From Prevotellaceae bacterium UBA1746 (lineage in GTDB: Bacteria; Bacteroidota; Bacteroidia; Bacteroidales; Bacteroidaceae): 64,000 nt of DNA. A program made the position numbers and the translations under genes. The notes under the pieces were generated by a model. That model was not told the origin of the DNA. It did not search any database and was given only the letters and a program-made list of their open reading frames with translations. Each line of letters begins with the position of its first letter. Position 1 is the first letter of the stretch. The stretch spans positions 236,063 to 300,062 of the forward strand of contig DCHS01000052.1 of assembly GCA_002314875.1 (NCBI GenBank), in the 5' to 3' direction. Shown piece after piece: positions 25,794 to 34,356 of the stretch.

Positions 25794-27614
25794 ATGAAGA
25801 AAGTTCTACTCCTCCTGTTTGCTTTTGTAACCCTTGCTTCAGAAGCAGCTACAATCAACATCGGTTACAAGCGAACCGATGATAATGTGTGGTGTTACAC
25901 AGGTTTCGGAAACCAGAGTTCCAGCGACATCAAGATGGGTGCTGCCATCCGTATTTCCCCTGATATGTATAAGGACTATATCGGAGCAAAGATTGTCAGC
26001 CTCAAGATTTCCTGGTGTGATATGGACAACAGTTCAACCTGTACGACCTTCATGCGCCACAACCTTACCGACAAGGAGAACATCCTTTCCGGTAGTGGAA
26101 CGTTGAAGTACAAGGCTTCTTCCAGCAACAGTTATCAGGGCACTGCCACCACCATCAACTTCGACAATGCGGAAGGACTTACCTTGACCGAAGATCTCGG
26201 AACCTTCTATGTCGGTTTCTATGCTGACTGCGTGAAGAGCAACTCCATTGCCATCGGTACAAGTTATCCGGCAGGGCAGAGTGGTGCAGCCTATGTCTGG
26301 GGTGACGTTGAAGGCTACAACTATGACAAGGACGGAAACGAGATGTGGGAAGACCAATCCAAGGAAGGAACCCTCTTCGTTGACCTCGTAGTCACAGGAA
26401 CTTTCACCAACAAGGTGGCTATCAATGAGTTTATCACCTATCCCACCATTCTCGAAGGCGAAGCCAGCAATGCTTTGATGACCATCACCAATCGCGGTAC
26501 CAACAGTGTCAGCAAGGTAACCCTCAGCTATGCCTATGGTGAAAAGACGCAGGATTATGTCCTCAGTCTTACCGAAGCTTTGGCTCCCGGTGCTTCTACA
26601 AAATTCCTCGCTCCTGCCTACGCTTTCGGCAAGGGCGAACATGGTGTTTCCGTGAGCAAGGTTGGTTCAACAAAGAATAACATTGATCAGACCTATATTT
26701 ATAATACCGTAATGGTGCCTCAGGCTGTTGCGAAGAAATATACCCGCACGAGCCTTGCTGAATTCTTCGAGAGTGAGAACTCCTACTACGTTCCTCAATA
26801 CTACGATGAACTTTTTATGCCGGGCTATAACGAATATGCCGATCATCTGAACCTCGTTGCCCAGCATCAGAATGACCAGTGGATGACCGGTGACGATGAG
26901 GAGACCCTCCTCATGCTTCAGATGTGTGATATGGACTCCATGGCAGTCTATTACCCTGCAGTCTGCATCGACCGTTCCGTAAATGTAGAACTGATTGCGC
27001 TGGGTCTCGAAAAGGATGCACCTTTCCACAGCGTGATCACTCCGATGTTTGCCAATGTTCTCTATGAACCCACCATTGCCCGTCCTACCTATGCCAGCAT
27101 CAATTCAGAATGTGCCGTTGAGGGTGACAAACTCAAGGTGACGATTTCCGGAGAGATTGCCGATGGTGTTATTGGTGACGAACAACTCTATGTGACGGCT
27201 TATCTCCTTGAAGACGATGTCTATACCGATTCCCAGGAACAGCGTGACCTTGAAAAGGGAGAATACTGGCACGACAATCTTCAGCGTGTCCGTTTCACCG
27301 AACTTTGGGGTGATCCCATTCCTGTAAAGTCTGGCGAATATACCATGAATTTCAGTACCGACCTCTATCCCGACGAATGGGATTTGAGCAAGATGCGCGT
27401 GGTAGCCTTCATTAACCGTGGTCTTGAGGGCAATGATAAGTGGAACCGCGATATCCTCAATTCTACCCGTTGTTCTCTCGGCGTTGCTGATGGTATCAGT
27501 ACTATCCTCGCCAAGCAGGCAGAAACTCCTTGCTACGATCTCCAGGGCCGTCGCATTGCAGAGCCCCAGCCTGGTCAGCTTTATATTAAGAACGGCAAGA
27601 AGATGATGCGATAG
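25794..27614 (+). CDS. Secreted Omp28-like protein lacking the CxxC pair
   Basis: 606 aa from the ATG at 25794 (a TTG five codons earlier is also possible). Signal peptide (MKKVLLLLFAFVTLASEA), N-terminal beta domain that parallels those of the genes at 27617 and 39172 (IGYKRTDDN..., SLKISWCD), a CARDB-like stretch near 210-310, and from about residue 318 an Omp28-type thioredoxin-like domain. Where the paralogues have EFTSQYCVNCP this one has EFFESENSYYVP, so both active-site cysteines are gone, and HHSGF is replaced by HQNDQ. The C-terminus is CYDLQGRRIAEP...GQLYIKNGKK. Probably surface-exposed; role unknown. Confidence 0.75.
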   Translation: MKKVLLLLFAFVTLASEAATINIGYKRTDDNVWCYTGFGNQSSSDIKMGAAIRISPDMYKDYIGAKIVSLKISWCDMDNSSTCTTFMRHNLTDKENILSGSGTLKYKASSSNSYQGTATTINFDNAEGLTLTEDLGTFYVGFYADCVKSNSIAIGTSYPAGQSGAAYVWGDVEGYNYDKDGNEMWEDQSKEGTLFVDLVVTGTFTNKVAINEFITYPTILEGEASNALMTITNRGTNSVSKVTLSYAYGEKTQDYVLSLTEALAPGASTKFLAPAYAFGKGEHGVSVSKVGSTKNNIDQTYIYNTVMVPQAVAKKYTRTSLAEFFESENSYYVPQYYDELFMPGYNEYADHLNLVAQHQNDQWMTGDDEETLLMLQMCDMDSMAVYYPAVCIDRSVNVELIALGLEKDAPFHSVITPMFANVLYEPTIARPTYASINSECAVEGDKLKVTISGEIADGVIGDEQLYVTAYLLEDDVYTDSQEQRDLEKGEYWHDNLQRVRFTELWGDPIPVKSGEYTMNFSTDLYPDEWDLSKMRVVAFINRGLEGNDKWNRDILNSTRCSLGVADGISTILAKQAETPCYDLQGRRIAEPQPGQLYIKNGKKMMR

Positions 27615-27616
27615 TT

Positions 27617-29476
27617 ATGAAACGACTCTTTTCCTTCTTTGCTCTTGCATTGATCAGTCTGGCAGCATTGGCAGATAATGTCTATTTCGGCTATTCTCCG
27701 CTGAATGTCAGTTCTGAGAATCTCTCTGCTGTAGGTTCCGGCAAGAGCAATATTGTTGATGCAGCTATCTGCCTCGATCCCAATGCAGATCCCGCCGTTT
27801 CCCGTCTGAAAGGCCAGCAAATCAAAGGCGTCCGCGTTTTTATCCGTCAGGAATACGCAACGTCCCAGCAGGCCAGCAACCGCTATGTGTTTTATTCTAC
27901 GGGTCTCAACGATACCCCCGTAAAAACCACCTGTAAGTTCTATGAAGGTTGGAATGAGGTGGAATTTACGACACCAGTGACCATCGGTGACGTTCCCCTC
28001 TATATTGGTGCGCGTGTCTATGAGACTTTCGGTACACCTTATCCCTTCTGTACCTTCGTCGGTGCATCTGCTGATCAGGGTTTCTTTGTCCGTGCCGGAA
28101 AGGATTCCGAATGGATTACCTCAAGTTCCAACAGTGTTCTGTTGATTCAGGCCATTCTGGAAGACAGCCCATCCCTCACGGCTTCTGACGGTGTACTTTC
28201 AGGAACCGCTCATGTCAGTTTCAGCGATGCTCCCCTTACCGTTCGTCCTGATGGCTTGATGAGTGGAAAACTTTATGTTCATAACCAGAGTGCTGAGGCG
28301 CTTGAAAATCTGACTTTCGAGACAGCCGACGATCATGGCGTGAAGCATGAGTACACCCTCAATTTCGGCGATGCTCCCCTTGCAGCCTTTGATGGCCGTA
28401 TCGTTCCTTATCAGGTTTATGCTCCCAGCCAGCAGGGTACTTCCCAGCCGCTGACCTATAATGTCAAGGCTATTACTCCTGTTGGAGGAACAAAGCAGAA
28501 TGCCGAGGGACGCAGTGTCTCTTTCACGGGCCACTACTATGTGATGCAGGATGCCTTCGTCCGTGTACCGTTGGTAGAAGAGTTCACGAGTCAGTATTGT
28601 GTGAACTGTCCCTTCATGGCCTACTATCTTGACCTTGCTATAGAAGACTGGCGAGAATCCGGAAAGCCCTTGGTTTATGTGGCCCATCATTCAGGTTTTG
28701 CCAAAGACCTCTTTACGCAGGCTGTTGACGACGAACTGACCTATCTCTTCGGTTTGAGCGGAGAAACCTATAACCCTGCTGTGATGTACGACCGCCGTGT
28801 CTTCCCTGGCAATTCTGCTCCTGTTATCTCTGCAACAAAGGCAGAGCAGAGCATTTACGATGAGGCTATTCTTGCGGTAAGCCAGGTGGCAGCGTTGGCA
28901 GAAATCAATATCAACAAGTCTGAAGATGGCCAGAAGGTCGTTGTTAGTGGCTCCGTCAATCGTGACTTTGTCAACGAGGGCATTCCCTGTTATCTCACCT
29001 GCTATCTTATAGAGAATGGCATTGAACCTACAGGTAAGTATTTCCAGAAGGGCCTTAACGGTGAATATGAAGATGCTCCTGCCGATCTCGATGAGCGCTA
29101 TCGTCATAATGGTGTTATCCGCCATGTCTTCACCACCCGTGCTACGGGCGACGAACTGACGATTCAGCGTGATGGTGATGTCTGCACTTTTGAGGTTTCC
29201 TACGATTATCCTACCACCTTCTCCCCGCTCCCCATTATGGACGAGAGTAAGACGGATATCGTTGCCTTCATTCATCTTTATGATTCCAAGATGATGAGCA
29301 GCAATTATGTTCTCAATGCAGGCAGCCTCTCTCTTACCCAGCAGGCTATGGGTGTCAGTGGTGTGAAGATGCAGACCACCAACAGTGAGTGCTATGATCT
29401 CCAGGGCCGCCGCGTCATCTCCCCTGCCCGTGGTCTTTACATCAAGGGAGGGAAGTTAATTAAAATTAAGAATTAA
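27617..29476 (+). CDS. Secreted Omp28-like thioredoxin-fold protein
   Basis: 619 aa, starting 2 bp after the previous stop. Signal peptide (1-19), an N-terminal beta-sandwich with DNVYFGYSPLNVSS (a strand pattern shared with the gene at 39172), a middle CARDB-like region, then the Omp28 domain with EFTSQYCVNCPF (C328, C331) and VAHHSGFAKD, ending in NPAVMYDRR. Omp28 is a Porphyromonas outer-membrane protein family with a thioredoxin-like fold; adhesin activity has been proposed there. C-terminal tail YDLQGRRVISPARGLYIKGGK. Downstream lies an AT-rich repeat. Confidence 0.8.
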   Translation: MKRLFSFFALALISLAALADNVYFGYSPLNVSSENLSAVGSGKSNIVDAAICLDPNADPAVSRLKGQQIKGVRVFIRQEYATSQQASNRYVFYSTGLNDTPVKTTCKFYEGWNEVEFTTPVTIGDVPLYIGARVYETFGTPYPFCTFVGASADQGFFVRAGKDSEWITSSSNSVLLIQAILEDSPSLTASDGVLSGTAHVSFSDAPLTVRPDGLMSGKLYVHNQSAEALENLTFETADDHGVKHEYTLNFGDAPLAAFDGRIVPYQVYAPSQQGTSQPLTYNVKAITPVGGTKQNAEGRSVSFTGHYYVMQDAFVRVPLVEEFTSQYCVNCPFMAYYLDLAIEDWRESGKPLVYVAHHSGFAKDLFTQAVDDELTYLFGLSGETYNPAVMYDRRVFPGNSAPVISATKAEQSIYDEAILAVSQVAALAEININKSEDGQKVVVSGSVNRDFVNEGIPCYLTCYLIENGIEPTGKYFQKGLNGEYEDAPADLDERYRHNGVIRHVFTTRATGDELTIQRDGDVCTFEVSYDYPTTFSPLPIMDESKTDIVAFIHLYDSKMMSSNYVLNAGSLSLTQQAMGVSGVKMQTTNSECYDLQGRRVISPARGLYIKGGKLIKIKN

Positions 29477-29507
29477 GAATTATGAATTAAGAATTATGGC
29501 TGCGCGA

Positions 29508-29585
29508 TGCAACCAACCGCATGGTAATTCAAAATTCAAAAAAACTTAATTAAGTGCAACCAACCGCAAGGTAATTCAAAATTCA
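29508..29585 (+). repeat. Two copies of a 31-bp intergenic repeat
   Basis: Copy 1 at 29508-29538 and copy 2 at 29555-29585 share TGCAACCAACCGCAWGGTAATTC plus AAAATTCA, differing at one base. They are flanked by inverted AATTAAGAATTATGAATT / AATTCATAATTCAAAATT blocks (29469-29497 and 29574-29603), so the stretch can fold on itself. Confidence 0.85.
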
Positions 29586-29614
29586 TAATTCAAAATTCAA
29601 AATTAAAAAAAAAT

Positions 29615-30025
29615 ATGATCCAGCAAGTTGAATTTGAGATGCCGCAGCATGATGCGGGCATTTATCTTATAACCAAGGAAATTATGGCAAAGTTGCCTAA
29701 GAAACTTCCGGAGACGGGACTATTGCATCTCTTTGTAAAGCATACCTCGTGTGCTATTGCAATCAATGAGAACACTGATCCTGCCGTTCGTACTGATATG
29801 GAAGAAATCCTTAATCACCTCGTTGGCGAGGATCGTATGTACGGTCATCAGGTAGAAGGTCCCTCTGATATGCCTTCTCACGGTAAGTCCACCCTTGTCG
29901 GCCAGAGCATCATGATTCCCATTACCCGTGGCCGCCTCAATCTCGGTCGCTGGCAAGGCATCTACTTCCTGGAATTCCGTGATGGTGACGGTCCCCGTGG
30001 AATGGTGGCAACAATCTTCTCATGA
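29615..30025 (+). CDS. YjbQ/UPF0047 family protein
   Basis: 136 aa, single-domain cytoplasmic protein. Family motifs are HLFVKHTSCAIAINEN (residues 38-53), DMPSHGKSTLVG (88-99) and LGRWQGIYFLEFRDGDGPR near the end. The conserved histidines suggest a metal site. Some members have weak thiamine-phosphate synthase activity, the origin of the name secondary thiamine-phosphate synthase; the physiological role is unsettled. The stop overlaps the fluC start (ATGA), indicating coupling. Confidence 0.92.
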   Translation: MIQQVEFEMPQHDAGIYLITKEIMAKLPKKLPETGLLHLFVKHTSCAIAINENTDPAVRTDMEEILNHLVGEDRMYGHQVEGPSDMPSHGKSTLVGQSIMIPITRGRLNLGRWQGIYFLEFRDGDGPRGMVATIFS

Positions 30026-30399
30026 ATTCCTTTTTAGCAGTCTTTATCGGCTCGGGCCTCGGCGGTGTCTGTCGCTGGGGATTGGGTGTTATGTGTAAAG
30101 GTTGGTTTCCTCTTCCTGGTCCGGAAGGGAGTAGTGTGGCATGCCTTGGAACGCTTATCGCAAATATCCTCGGTTGCTTGCTCCTTGGCTTCCTCACGCG
30201 CTTGGCACCGGGAAACGAACAGGTGCGTCTGCTGCTGATGACCGGTTTCTGCGGAGGCTTTACCACCTTCTCAACCTTTGTCAACGAGAACTTCTTCCTG
30301 CTTCGAGGCGGCCAGTTCCTCCTTGCCCTTGGTTATATAGCTCTGAGTATTGTACTTGGACTCCTTGCTGCTTATCTGGGCTATTCTATTAGATTGTAG
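30022..30399 (+). CDS. crcB: Fluoride ion channel FluC/CrcB
   Basis: 125 aa, four hydrophobic helices, dual-topology fluoride exporter of the inner membrane. Hallmarks: GGVCRWG near residue 14, the pore asparagine N48 in GTLIANILG, and GFCGGFTTFSTF (75-86) with the phenylalanines that line the pore and the glycine/threonine of the central Na+ site. It expels fluoride after weak acid entry. No fluoride (crcB-type) riboswitch is visible upstream, because the gene overlaps yjbQ. A single copy is seen, expected to work as a homodimer. Confidence 0.93.
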   Translation: MNSFLAVFIGSGLGGVCRWGLGVMCKGWFPLPGPEGSSVACLGTLIANILGCLLLGFLTRLAPGNEQVRLLLMTGFCGGFTTFSTFVNENFFLLRGGQFLLALGYIALSIVLGLLAAYLGYSIRL

Positions 30400-30499
30400 A
30401 AGGTTTAAAAAAGGGAGACCAGAAAAGTAGGGAGTTCAAAATTGCATCGAAAAACGGAAAGAATCTTTGGTGCTATGAGTGTACTCTATATGCGGTGTA

Positions 30500-30608
30500 G
30501 CGTCTTCCAGACGCGTGGTTTCCTCATACTGCATACCGGCAGCGCCGCTTCGCTCGGCGCAACCGGTTATAGACCGCCTCTACGAGGCTAGTAGCGTCTT
30601 CCAGACGC
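30500..30608. repeat. Cluster of short palindromes in a 378-bp intergenic region
   Basis: Two identical hairpins GCGTCT-TCC-AGACGC (30500-30514 and 30594-30608) each preceded by GTA, with GCGCCG-N7-CGGCGC (30542-30560) and GCCTC-TAC-GAGGC (30576-30588) between them; another, GGCGAA-N6-TTCGCC, follows at about 30679-30696. No ORF or RNA gene is seen in 30400-30777. It resembles REP-like intergenic palindromes. Confidence 0.7.
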
Positions 30609-30715
30609 TTATATGTGCCAAATGTATATAACTACCTTCTGAAATCACTATACCGGGCACGATACAATTTCGTCGTACGGCGAATATACATTCGCCTGCG
30701 GACTAATTATATAAT

Positions 30716-30750
30716 AATAGCGGCGAGGGCTGTGGGCCCCCGCCGCTATT
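30716..30750. terminator. Terminator downstream of rubrerythrin (and of crcB)
   Basis: A perfect 10-bp stem AATAGCGGCG / CGCCGCTATT with an inner GGGC/GCCC pairing, followed by TTTATTT on the plus strand. It lies 27 bp beyond the rubrerythrin stop on the minus strand and can work in both directions. Confidence 0.82.
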
Positions 30751-30777
30751 TTATTTCATGCGAGTGAAAAAGGTCGA

Positions 30778-31317
30778 TTAATAGTTCTCAGCGTGAACTT
30801 CGAAGTAAGCCTGAGGATGAGCGCATACAGGGCAGATTTCGGGAGCTGCTTCGCCAACTACGATGTGACCGCAGTTACGGCATTCCCAAACCTTAACGCT
30901 GCTCTTCTTGAATACTTCCTGAGCTTCTACATTGTGAAGGAGAGCACGATAACGCTCTTCGTGACGCTTTTCGATGGCAGCAACGCCACGGAACTTCTCT
31001 GCGAGTTCGGGGAAACCTTCTTCATCAGCAACGCGAGCGAATTCAGCATACATATCAGTCCATTCGAAGTTTTCACCAGCAGCAGCTGCTGCAAGATTTT
31101 CAGCGGTAGAACCGATACCTTCGAGTTCCTTGAACCACATCTTAGCGTGTTCCTTTTCGTTGTCAGCAGTCTTGAGGAAGAGCGCTGCAATCTGTTCAAA
31201 ACCTTCCTTCTTTGCCTTTGATGCAAAATAGGTGTACTTGTTGCGAGCCTGAGATTCGCCAGCGAAAGCACATTCCAGATTCTTTTCAGTCTGGGTGCCA
31301 GCATACTTGTTTGCCAT
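30778..31317 (-). CDS. rbr: Rubrerythrin
   Basis: 179 aa. An N-terminal ferritin-like four-helix domain holds the diiron ligands (E21 in GESQARNKY, E54 and H57 in DNEKEHAKM, and the second EKRHEERY set near 116-123). A C-terminal rubredoxin domain has CRNCG (146-150) and CPVC (162-165) for a Fe(SCys)4 centre. It is a cytoplasmic NADH-linked peroxidase in anaerobes, fitting the aerotolerance theme of the bat locus. Monocistronic with its own promoter and terminator. Confidence 0.96.
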   Translation of the reverse strand: MANKYAGTQTEKNLECAFAGESQARNKYTYFASKAKKEGFEQIAALFLKTADNEKEHAKMWFKELEGIGSTAENLAAAAAGENFEWTDMYAEFARVADEEGFPELAEKFRGVAAIEKRHEERYRALLHNVEAQEVFKKSSVKVWECRNCGHIVVGEAAPEICPVCAHPQAYFEVHAENY

Positions 31318-31416
31318 AATGTTTTAGATGTTTATAATGGGTTTATATTTGGGTTTATAAAGAGGTTTATAATGCTTGTTTAATGCCATAGAAGAGCATG
31401 ACCAACATTTTGTTTG

Positions 31417-31448
31417 CAAAATTCGGTATTATTTTTTATTTGAACAAA
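31417..31448 (-). promoter_or_regulatory. Possible promoter of rubrerythrin
   Basis: Minus-strand -33 TTTG (31448-31445) and a -7 like GAATTTTG (31424-31417), spacer 20 bp. The first -7 base is off consensus. The leader would be about 100 nt. Confidence 0.45.
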
Positions 31449-31487
31449 TAAAACACGGTAAAATATGCTTTTGAATAGATTTTTTTG

Positions 31488-31495
31488 TATCTTTG
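31488..31495 (+). promoter_or_regulatory. Predicted -7 box for the GH3 gene
   Basis: TATCTTTG matches TAnnTTTG, 35 bp before the GTG start at 31531. A possible -33 (TATG at 31464-31467) is 20 bp upstream. Confidence 0.55.
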
Positions 31496-31530
31496 CGTTG
31501 TCTTGAATAATAATCTAAAAATCTAAATAC

Positions 31531-33699
31531 GTGTTTTCCCCTAAGGTAACAATTTTTGCGCTTATGCTTATGGCAGGAACGCTCGCCGGAAATGCCCAGT
31601 CCCAAAAGGAAATTGAGATGACGGCAAAGGCAAAGGCTATCATCGCTCAGATGACAGTCGAAGAGAAAATTTCCCAGTTAATGAACGCTACTCCGGGTAT
31701 TGATCGCCTCGGTATCAAGCCCTATGACTATTGGAACGAAGGTCTCCACGGTGTCGGTCGTACAGGTCGTGCTACGGTCTTTCCTCAGCCCATTGGTCTA
31801 GGTGCCTCCTTCGATACTGAACTCGTCCAGACCATCGGTGATGCTGTGTCATCCGAAGGCCGTGCGAAGTTCTTCAAGGCCCAGAGCCAGAATAACTATT
31901 CCCGCTATGCAGGTCTAACCTTCTGGTCTCCTAATGTTAACATTTTCCGCGACCCTCGTTGGGGACGTGGTATGGAGACCTATGGTGAAGATCCCTTCCT
32001 TACCGGTCGTCTCGGTACAGCCTATGTAAAGGGTTTGCAGGGAACCGATCCCTTCTATCTCAAGGCAGGAGCCTGCGCGAAGCACTATGCCGTTCACTCC
32101 GGTCCGGAACGTACACGCCATGAAGCTGACATCCATCCCTCTCAGCGCGACCTCTATGAAACCTATCTCCCTGCTTTCAAAGAATTGGTAGAAGAAGGTC
32201 ATGTTGAGGTAGTTATGGCTGCTTACAATGCTGTTAACGGAGAGGCTTGCTCCGGTAATCACCATCTCCTCACTGATATTCTCCGCAATGACTGGGGATT
32301 CAAGGGTCACATTGTTTCCGACTGTGGCGCTGTTGACGATATCTATGGTGGTCACGCTATGGTTCCTACTCCTGCAGAGGCAGCTGCCATCGCCATCAAG
32401 GCAGGTCTCAATCTCGAATGTGGTGGTTCTTTCGTTGCCATTGAAGAGGCACTCGAAAAGCATCTTCTCGAAGAAGCAGATCTCGATAAGGCTCTCGTTC
32501 CCCTCATGATGACGCGTCTGAAGTTAGGTATCCTTGAAAATGACAAGGACTGCCCCTACAACAATTTCAGCGAAGATGTAATCTGCTGTGACAAACATAC
32601 CGCTCTCGCCCGTCGTGCAGCGCAGGAGAGTATGGTGCTCCTTAAGAACGATCGCAATGTCCTCCCCATGAAGAAGGATGTTGAGACTATCTTTGTCACC
32701 GGTCCTGGCGCAACGGACGTCTTCACCCAGATGGGAAACTATTACGGCCTTAGTCCGCGTTACAGCACTTATCTCCAGGGTATCGTCTCTAAGGTCAGCA
32801 ATGGTACCAGTGTGAACTACCGTCCCGGCTGTATGCTCGTTACTCCAGAGTTGAACGAGATGAACTGGACTCCCGGAGAAGCTGCGGGTGCAGATTACAC
32901 AATTGTTGTAATGGGTATCAATGGTAATATTGAAGGTGAAGAAGGTGAAGCCATCGCAAGCGCATGCCGTGGTGACCGCGAAAGTCTCGCTATCCCTGAG
33001 TGCCAGATGCAGTTCCTCCGCAATATCAAGTCCAATCATCCCAAGAACCTTATTGTTATCCTCACCGGTGGTAGCCCTCTCGATCTTCGTGAGGTCAGCG
33101 AACTTGCCGATGCCGTTGTGATGGCTTGGTATCCTGGTCAGGAGGGTGGTCTTGCTCTTGGTGATCTTCTCTTCGGTGACGCTAACTTCAGTGGCCGTCT
33201 CCCGATGACCTTCCCCGAGGATGTTAACCGTCTCCCCGACTTTGAGGATTACAGCATGAAGGGCCGTACCTATAAATATATGAGTGATAACATCATGTAT
33301 CCCTTCGGTTATGGTTTGAACTACAGCCATGTGGATTACGCCGATCTTCAGGTAGAGAAATACGATAAGAAGGCCAAGAACCTCCGTTTCACCGTCACTC
33401 TCCGTAACACTGGCAATCGTGCTGTCGATGAGGTGGCTCAGGTTTACCTCTCAGCTCCCGGTGCAGGTGAGACCACGGCAATCGAACATCTTGTTGCCTT
33501 CGAGCGCGTACACCTCGATGCGAACAGTGAGGTTACCCGCGAAATTGTTATTCCTGAGGCTGATCTCCAGACCGTTCAGGAAGATGGAAGTCTCAAACTT
33601 CTCAAAGGCAATTATACGCTGACCGTCGGTGGCGCTGCTCCCTCAGCCCGCACAACATCTCTCGGTGTGAGTCAGGTTCAGCAGAGTTTCAAGATTTAA
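31531..33699 (+). CDS. Secreted glycoside hydrolase family 3 (beta-xylosidase/beta-glucosidase type)
   Basis: 722 aa, GTG start. Signal peptide (1-22, GNAQ), GH3 N-terminal barrel with WNEGLHGVGR, FWSPNVNIFRDPRWGRGMETYGEDP and KHYAVHSGPERTRH, and the catalytic nucleophile D264 in IVSDCGAVDDIY. The C-terminal (alpha/beta) sandwich has LLKNDRNVLPM and the tail is a fibronectin III-like domain (NTGNRAVDEVAQVYLSAP). The WNEGLHGV / SDCGAV pattern is that of beta-xylosidases in this family. It probably removes xylose or glucose from plant oligosaccharides in the periplasm. No SusC/D pair is nearby. Confidence 0.93.
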   Translation: MFSPKVTIFALMLMAGTLAGNAQSQKEIEMTAKAKAIIAQMTVEEKISQLMNATPGIDRLGIKPYDYWNEGLHGVGRTGRATVFPQPIGLGASFDTELVQTIGDAVSSEGRAKFFKAQSQNNYSRYAGLTFWSPNVNIFRDPRWGRGMETYGEDPFLTGRLGTAYVKGLQGTDPFYLKAGACAKHYAVHSGPERTRHEADIHPSQRDLYETYLPAFKELVEEGHVEVVMAAYNAVNGEACSGNHHLLTDILRNDWGFKGHIVSDCGAVDDIYGGHAMVPTPAEAAAIAIKAGLNLECGGSFVAIEEALEKHLLEEADLDKALVPLMMTRLKLGILENDKDCPYNNFSEDVICCDKHTALARRAAQESMVLLKNDRNVLPMKKDVETIFVTGPGATDVFTQMGNYYGLSPRYSTYLQGIVSKVSNGTSVNYRPGCMLVTPELNEMNWTPGEAAGADYTIVVMGINGNIEGEEGEAIASACRGDRESLAIPECQMQFLRNIKSNHPKNLIVILTGGSPLDLREVSELADAVVMAWYPGQEGGLALGDLLFGDANFSGRLPMTFPEDVNRLPDFEDYSMKGRTYKYMSDNIMYPFGYGLNYSHVDYADLQVEKYDKKAKNLRFTVTLRNTGNRAVDEVAQVYLSAPGAGETTAIEHLVAFERVHLDANSEVTREIVIPEADLQTVQEDGSLKLLKGNYTLTVGGAAPSARTTSLGVSQVQQSFKI

Positions 33700-33771
33700 A
33701 ATTAATAAATCAGAGTCCACTTCGGACAATCCCTTATATATTTAGGAGCTCCTAAATCTATTGGCAAATCA

Positions 33772-33806
33772 AACAGAGGGCATCCCAAATCGGGATGCCC
33801 TCTGTT
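33772..33806. terminator. Bidirectional terminator between the GH3 gene and the DUF4332 gene
   Basis: A perfect 15-bp stem (AACAGAGGGCATCCC / GGGATGCCCTCTGTT) with an AAATC loop and a following GTTTATTT. It separates two convergent genes. Confidence 0.92.
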
Positions 33807-33827
33807 GTTTATTTAAGAAGATACAAA

Positions 33828-34235
33828 TTAGTAAGTGAGTACGGGGGGAAGAGTCTTTGCTTCTTCTACCATACGAGCAACTTCGCTTGCAACGGGAACG
33901 CGGCGAACGAGCTTCTTTTCTGCGTTTACTTCTGCCATCTTAGCAGCGAGGTTTTCGGGGTTGCGGGTAGCAAGTTCCTTAACGGTGTCAACACCAGCAG
34001 CTTCGAGGAGTTCTGAGAACTGGCCGGCAACGCCGTTGATACGCATAAGGTCAGCGTGGTTAGCCCACTTCAAGATGAAACCATGAGCGATACCGGTTTC
34101 TTCTTCGAGAGCAGCGCGGCCCTTAGGAGTTGCACACTTTTCCAACAATGCTTCTGTGGTAGCAATACCAGCAGCCTTGAGTTTTTCGGCATAAACTTCG
34201 CCGATACCTTCAATCTGAGCGATAGGATAAGACAT
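33828..34235 (-). CDS. DUF4332 domain protein (helix-hairpin-helix-like)
   Basis: 135 aa from the ATG at 34235; a longer frame to 34304 covers the predicted promoter and is rejected. The N-terminal IAQIEGIGEVYAEKLKAAGI is a helix-hairpin-helix-like motif, repeated as LMRINGVAGQFSELLEAAGVDTVKELA (near residues 65-91), both typical of DUF4332. Small soluble cytoplasmic protein, possibly nucleic-acid-binding; function unknown. Confidence 0.88.
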   Translation of the reverse strand: MSYPIAQIEGIGEVYAEKLKAAGIATTEALLEKCATPKGRAALEEETGIAHGFILKWANHADLMRINGVAGQFSELLEAAGVDTVKELATRNPENLAAKMAEVNAEKKLVRRVPVASEVARMVEEAKTLPPVLTY

Positions 34236-34274
34236 AATTCGTATTTTATTTAGGATTAAATAATGTTCCGTTGG

Positions 34275-34305
34275 CAAAAGTAAGCAAAAGTTTTTATTCT
34301 GCAAA
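34275..34305 (-). promoter_or_regulatory. Predicted promoter of the DUF4332 gene
   Basis: Minus-strand -33 TTTG (34305-34302), 19-bp spacer, -7 TACTTTTG (34282-34275). Full match to the Bacteroidota consensus; leader about 35 nt. Confidence 0.75.
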
Positions 34306-34315
34306 AGTTTTGTTC

Positions 34316-34348
34316 AACTTTTAACTTCTAACTTTTATCTTTTAACTT
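34316..34348. repeat. Short AACTTTT-type degenerate repeat
   Basis: AACTTTTAACTTCTAACTTTTATCTTTTAACTTA, an AT-rich tract of repeated AACTT/TATCTT units between the DUF4332 gene promoter and the end of the secreted-protein operon. No hairpin of note. Confidence 0.6.
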
Positions 34349-34356
34349 ATATCTTA

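Noticed and set aside
30400..30777. A tRNA, fluoride riboswitch or small RNA in the long intergenic gap
   Set aside because: I found no cloverleaf, and the hairpins are separate short palindromes; fluC overlaps yjbQ, so a fluoride riboswitch cannot precede it here.
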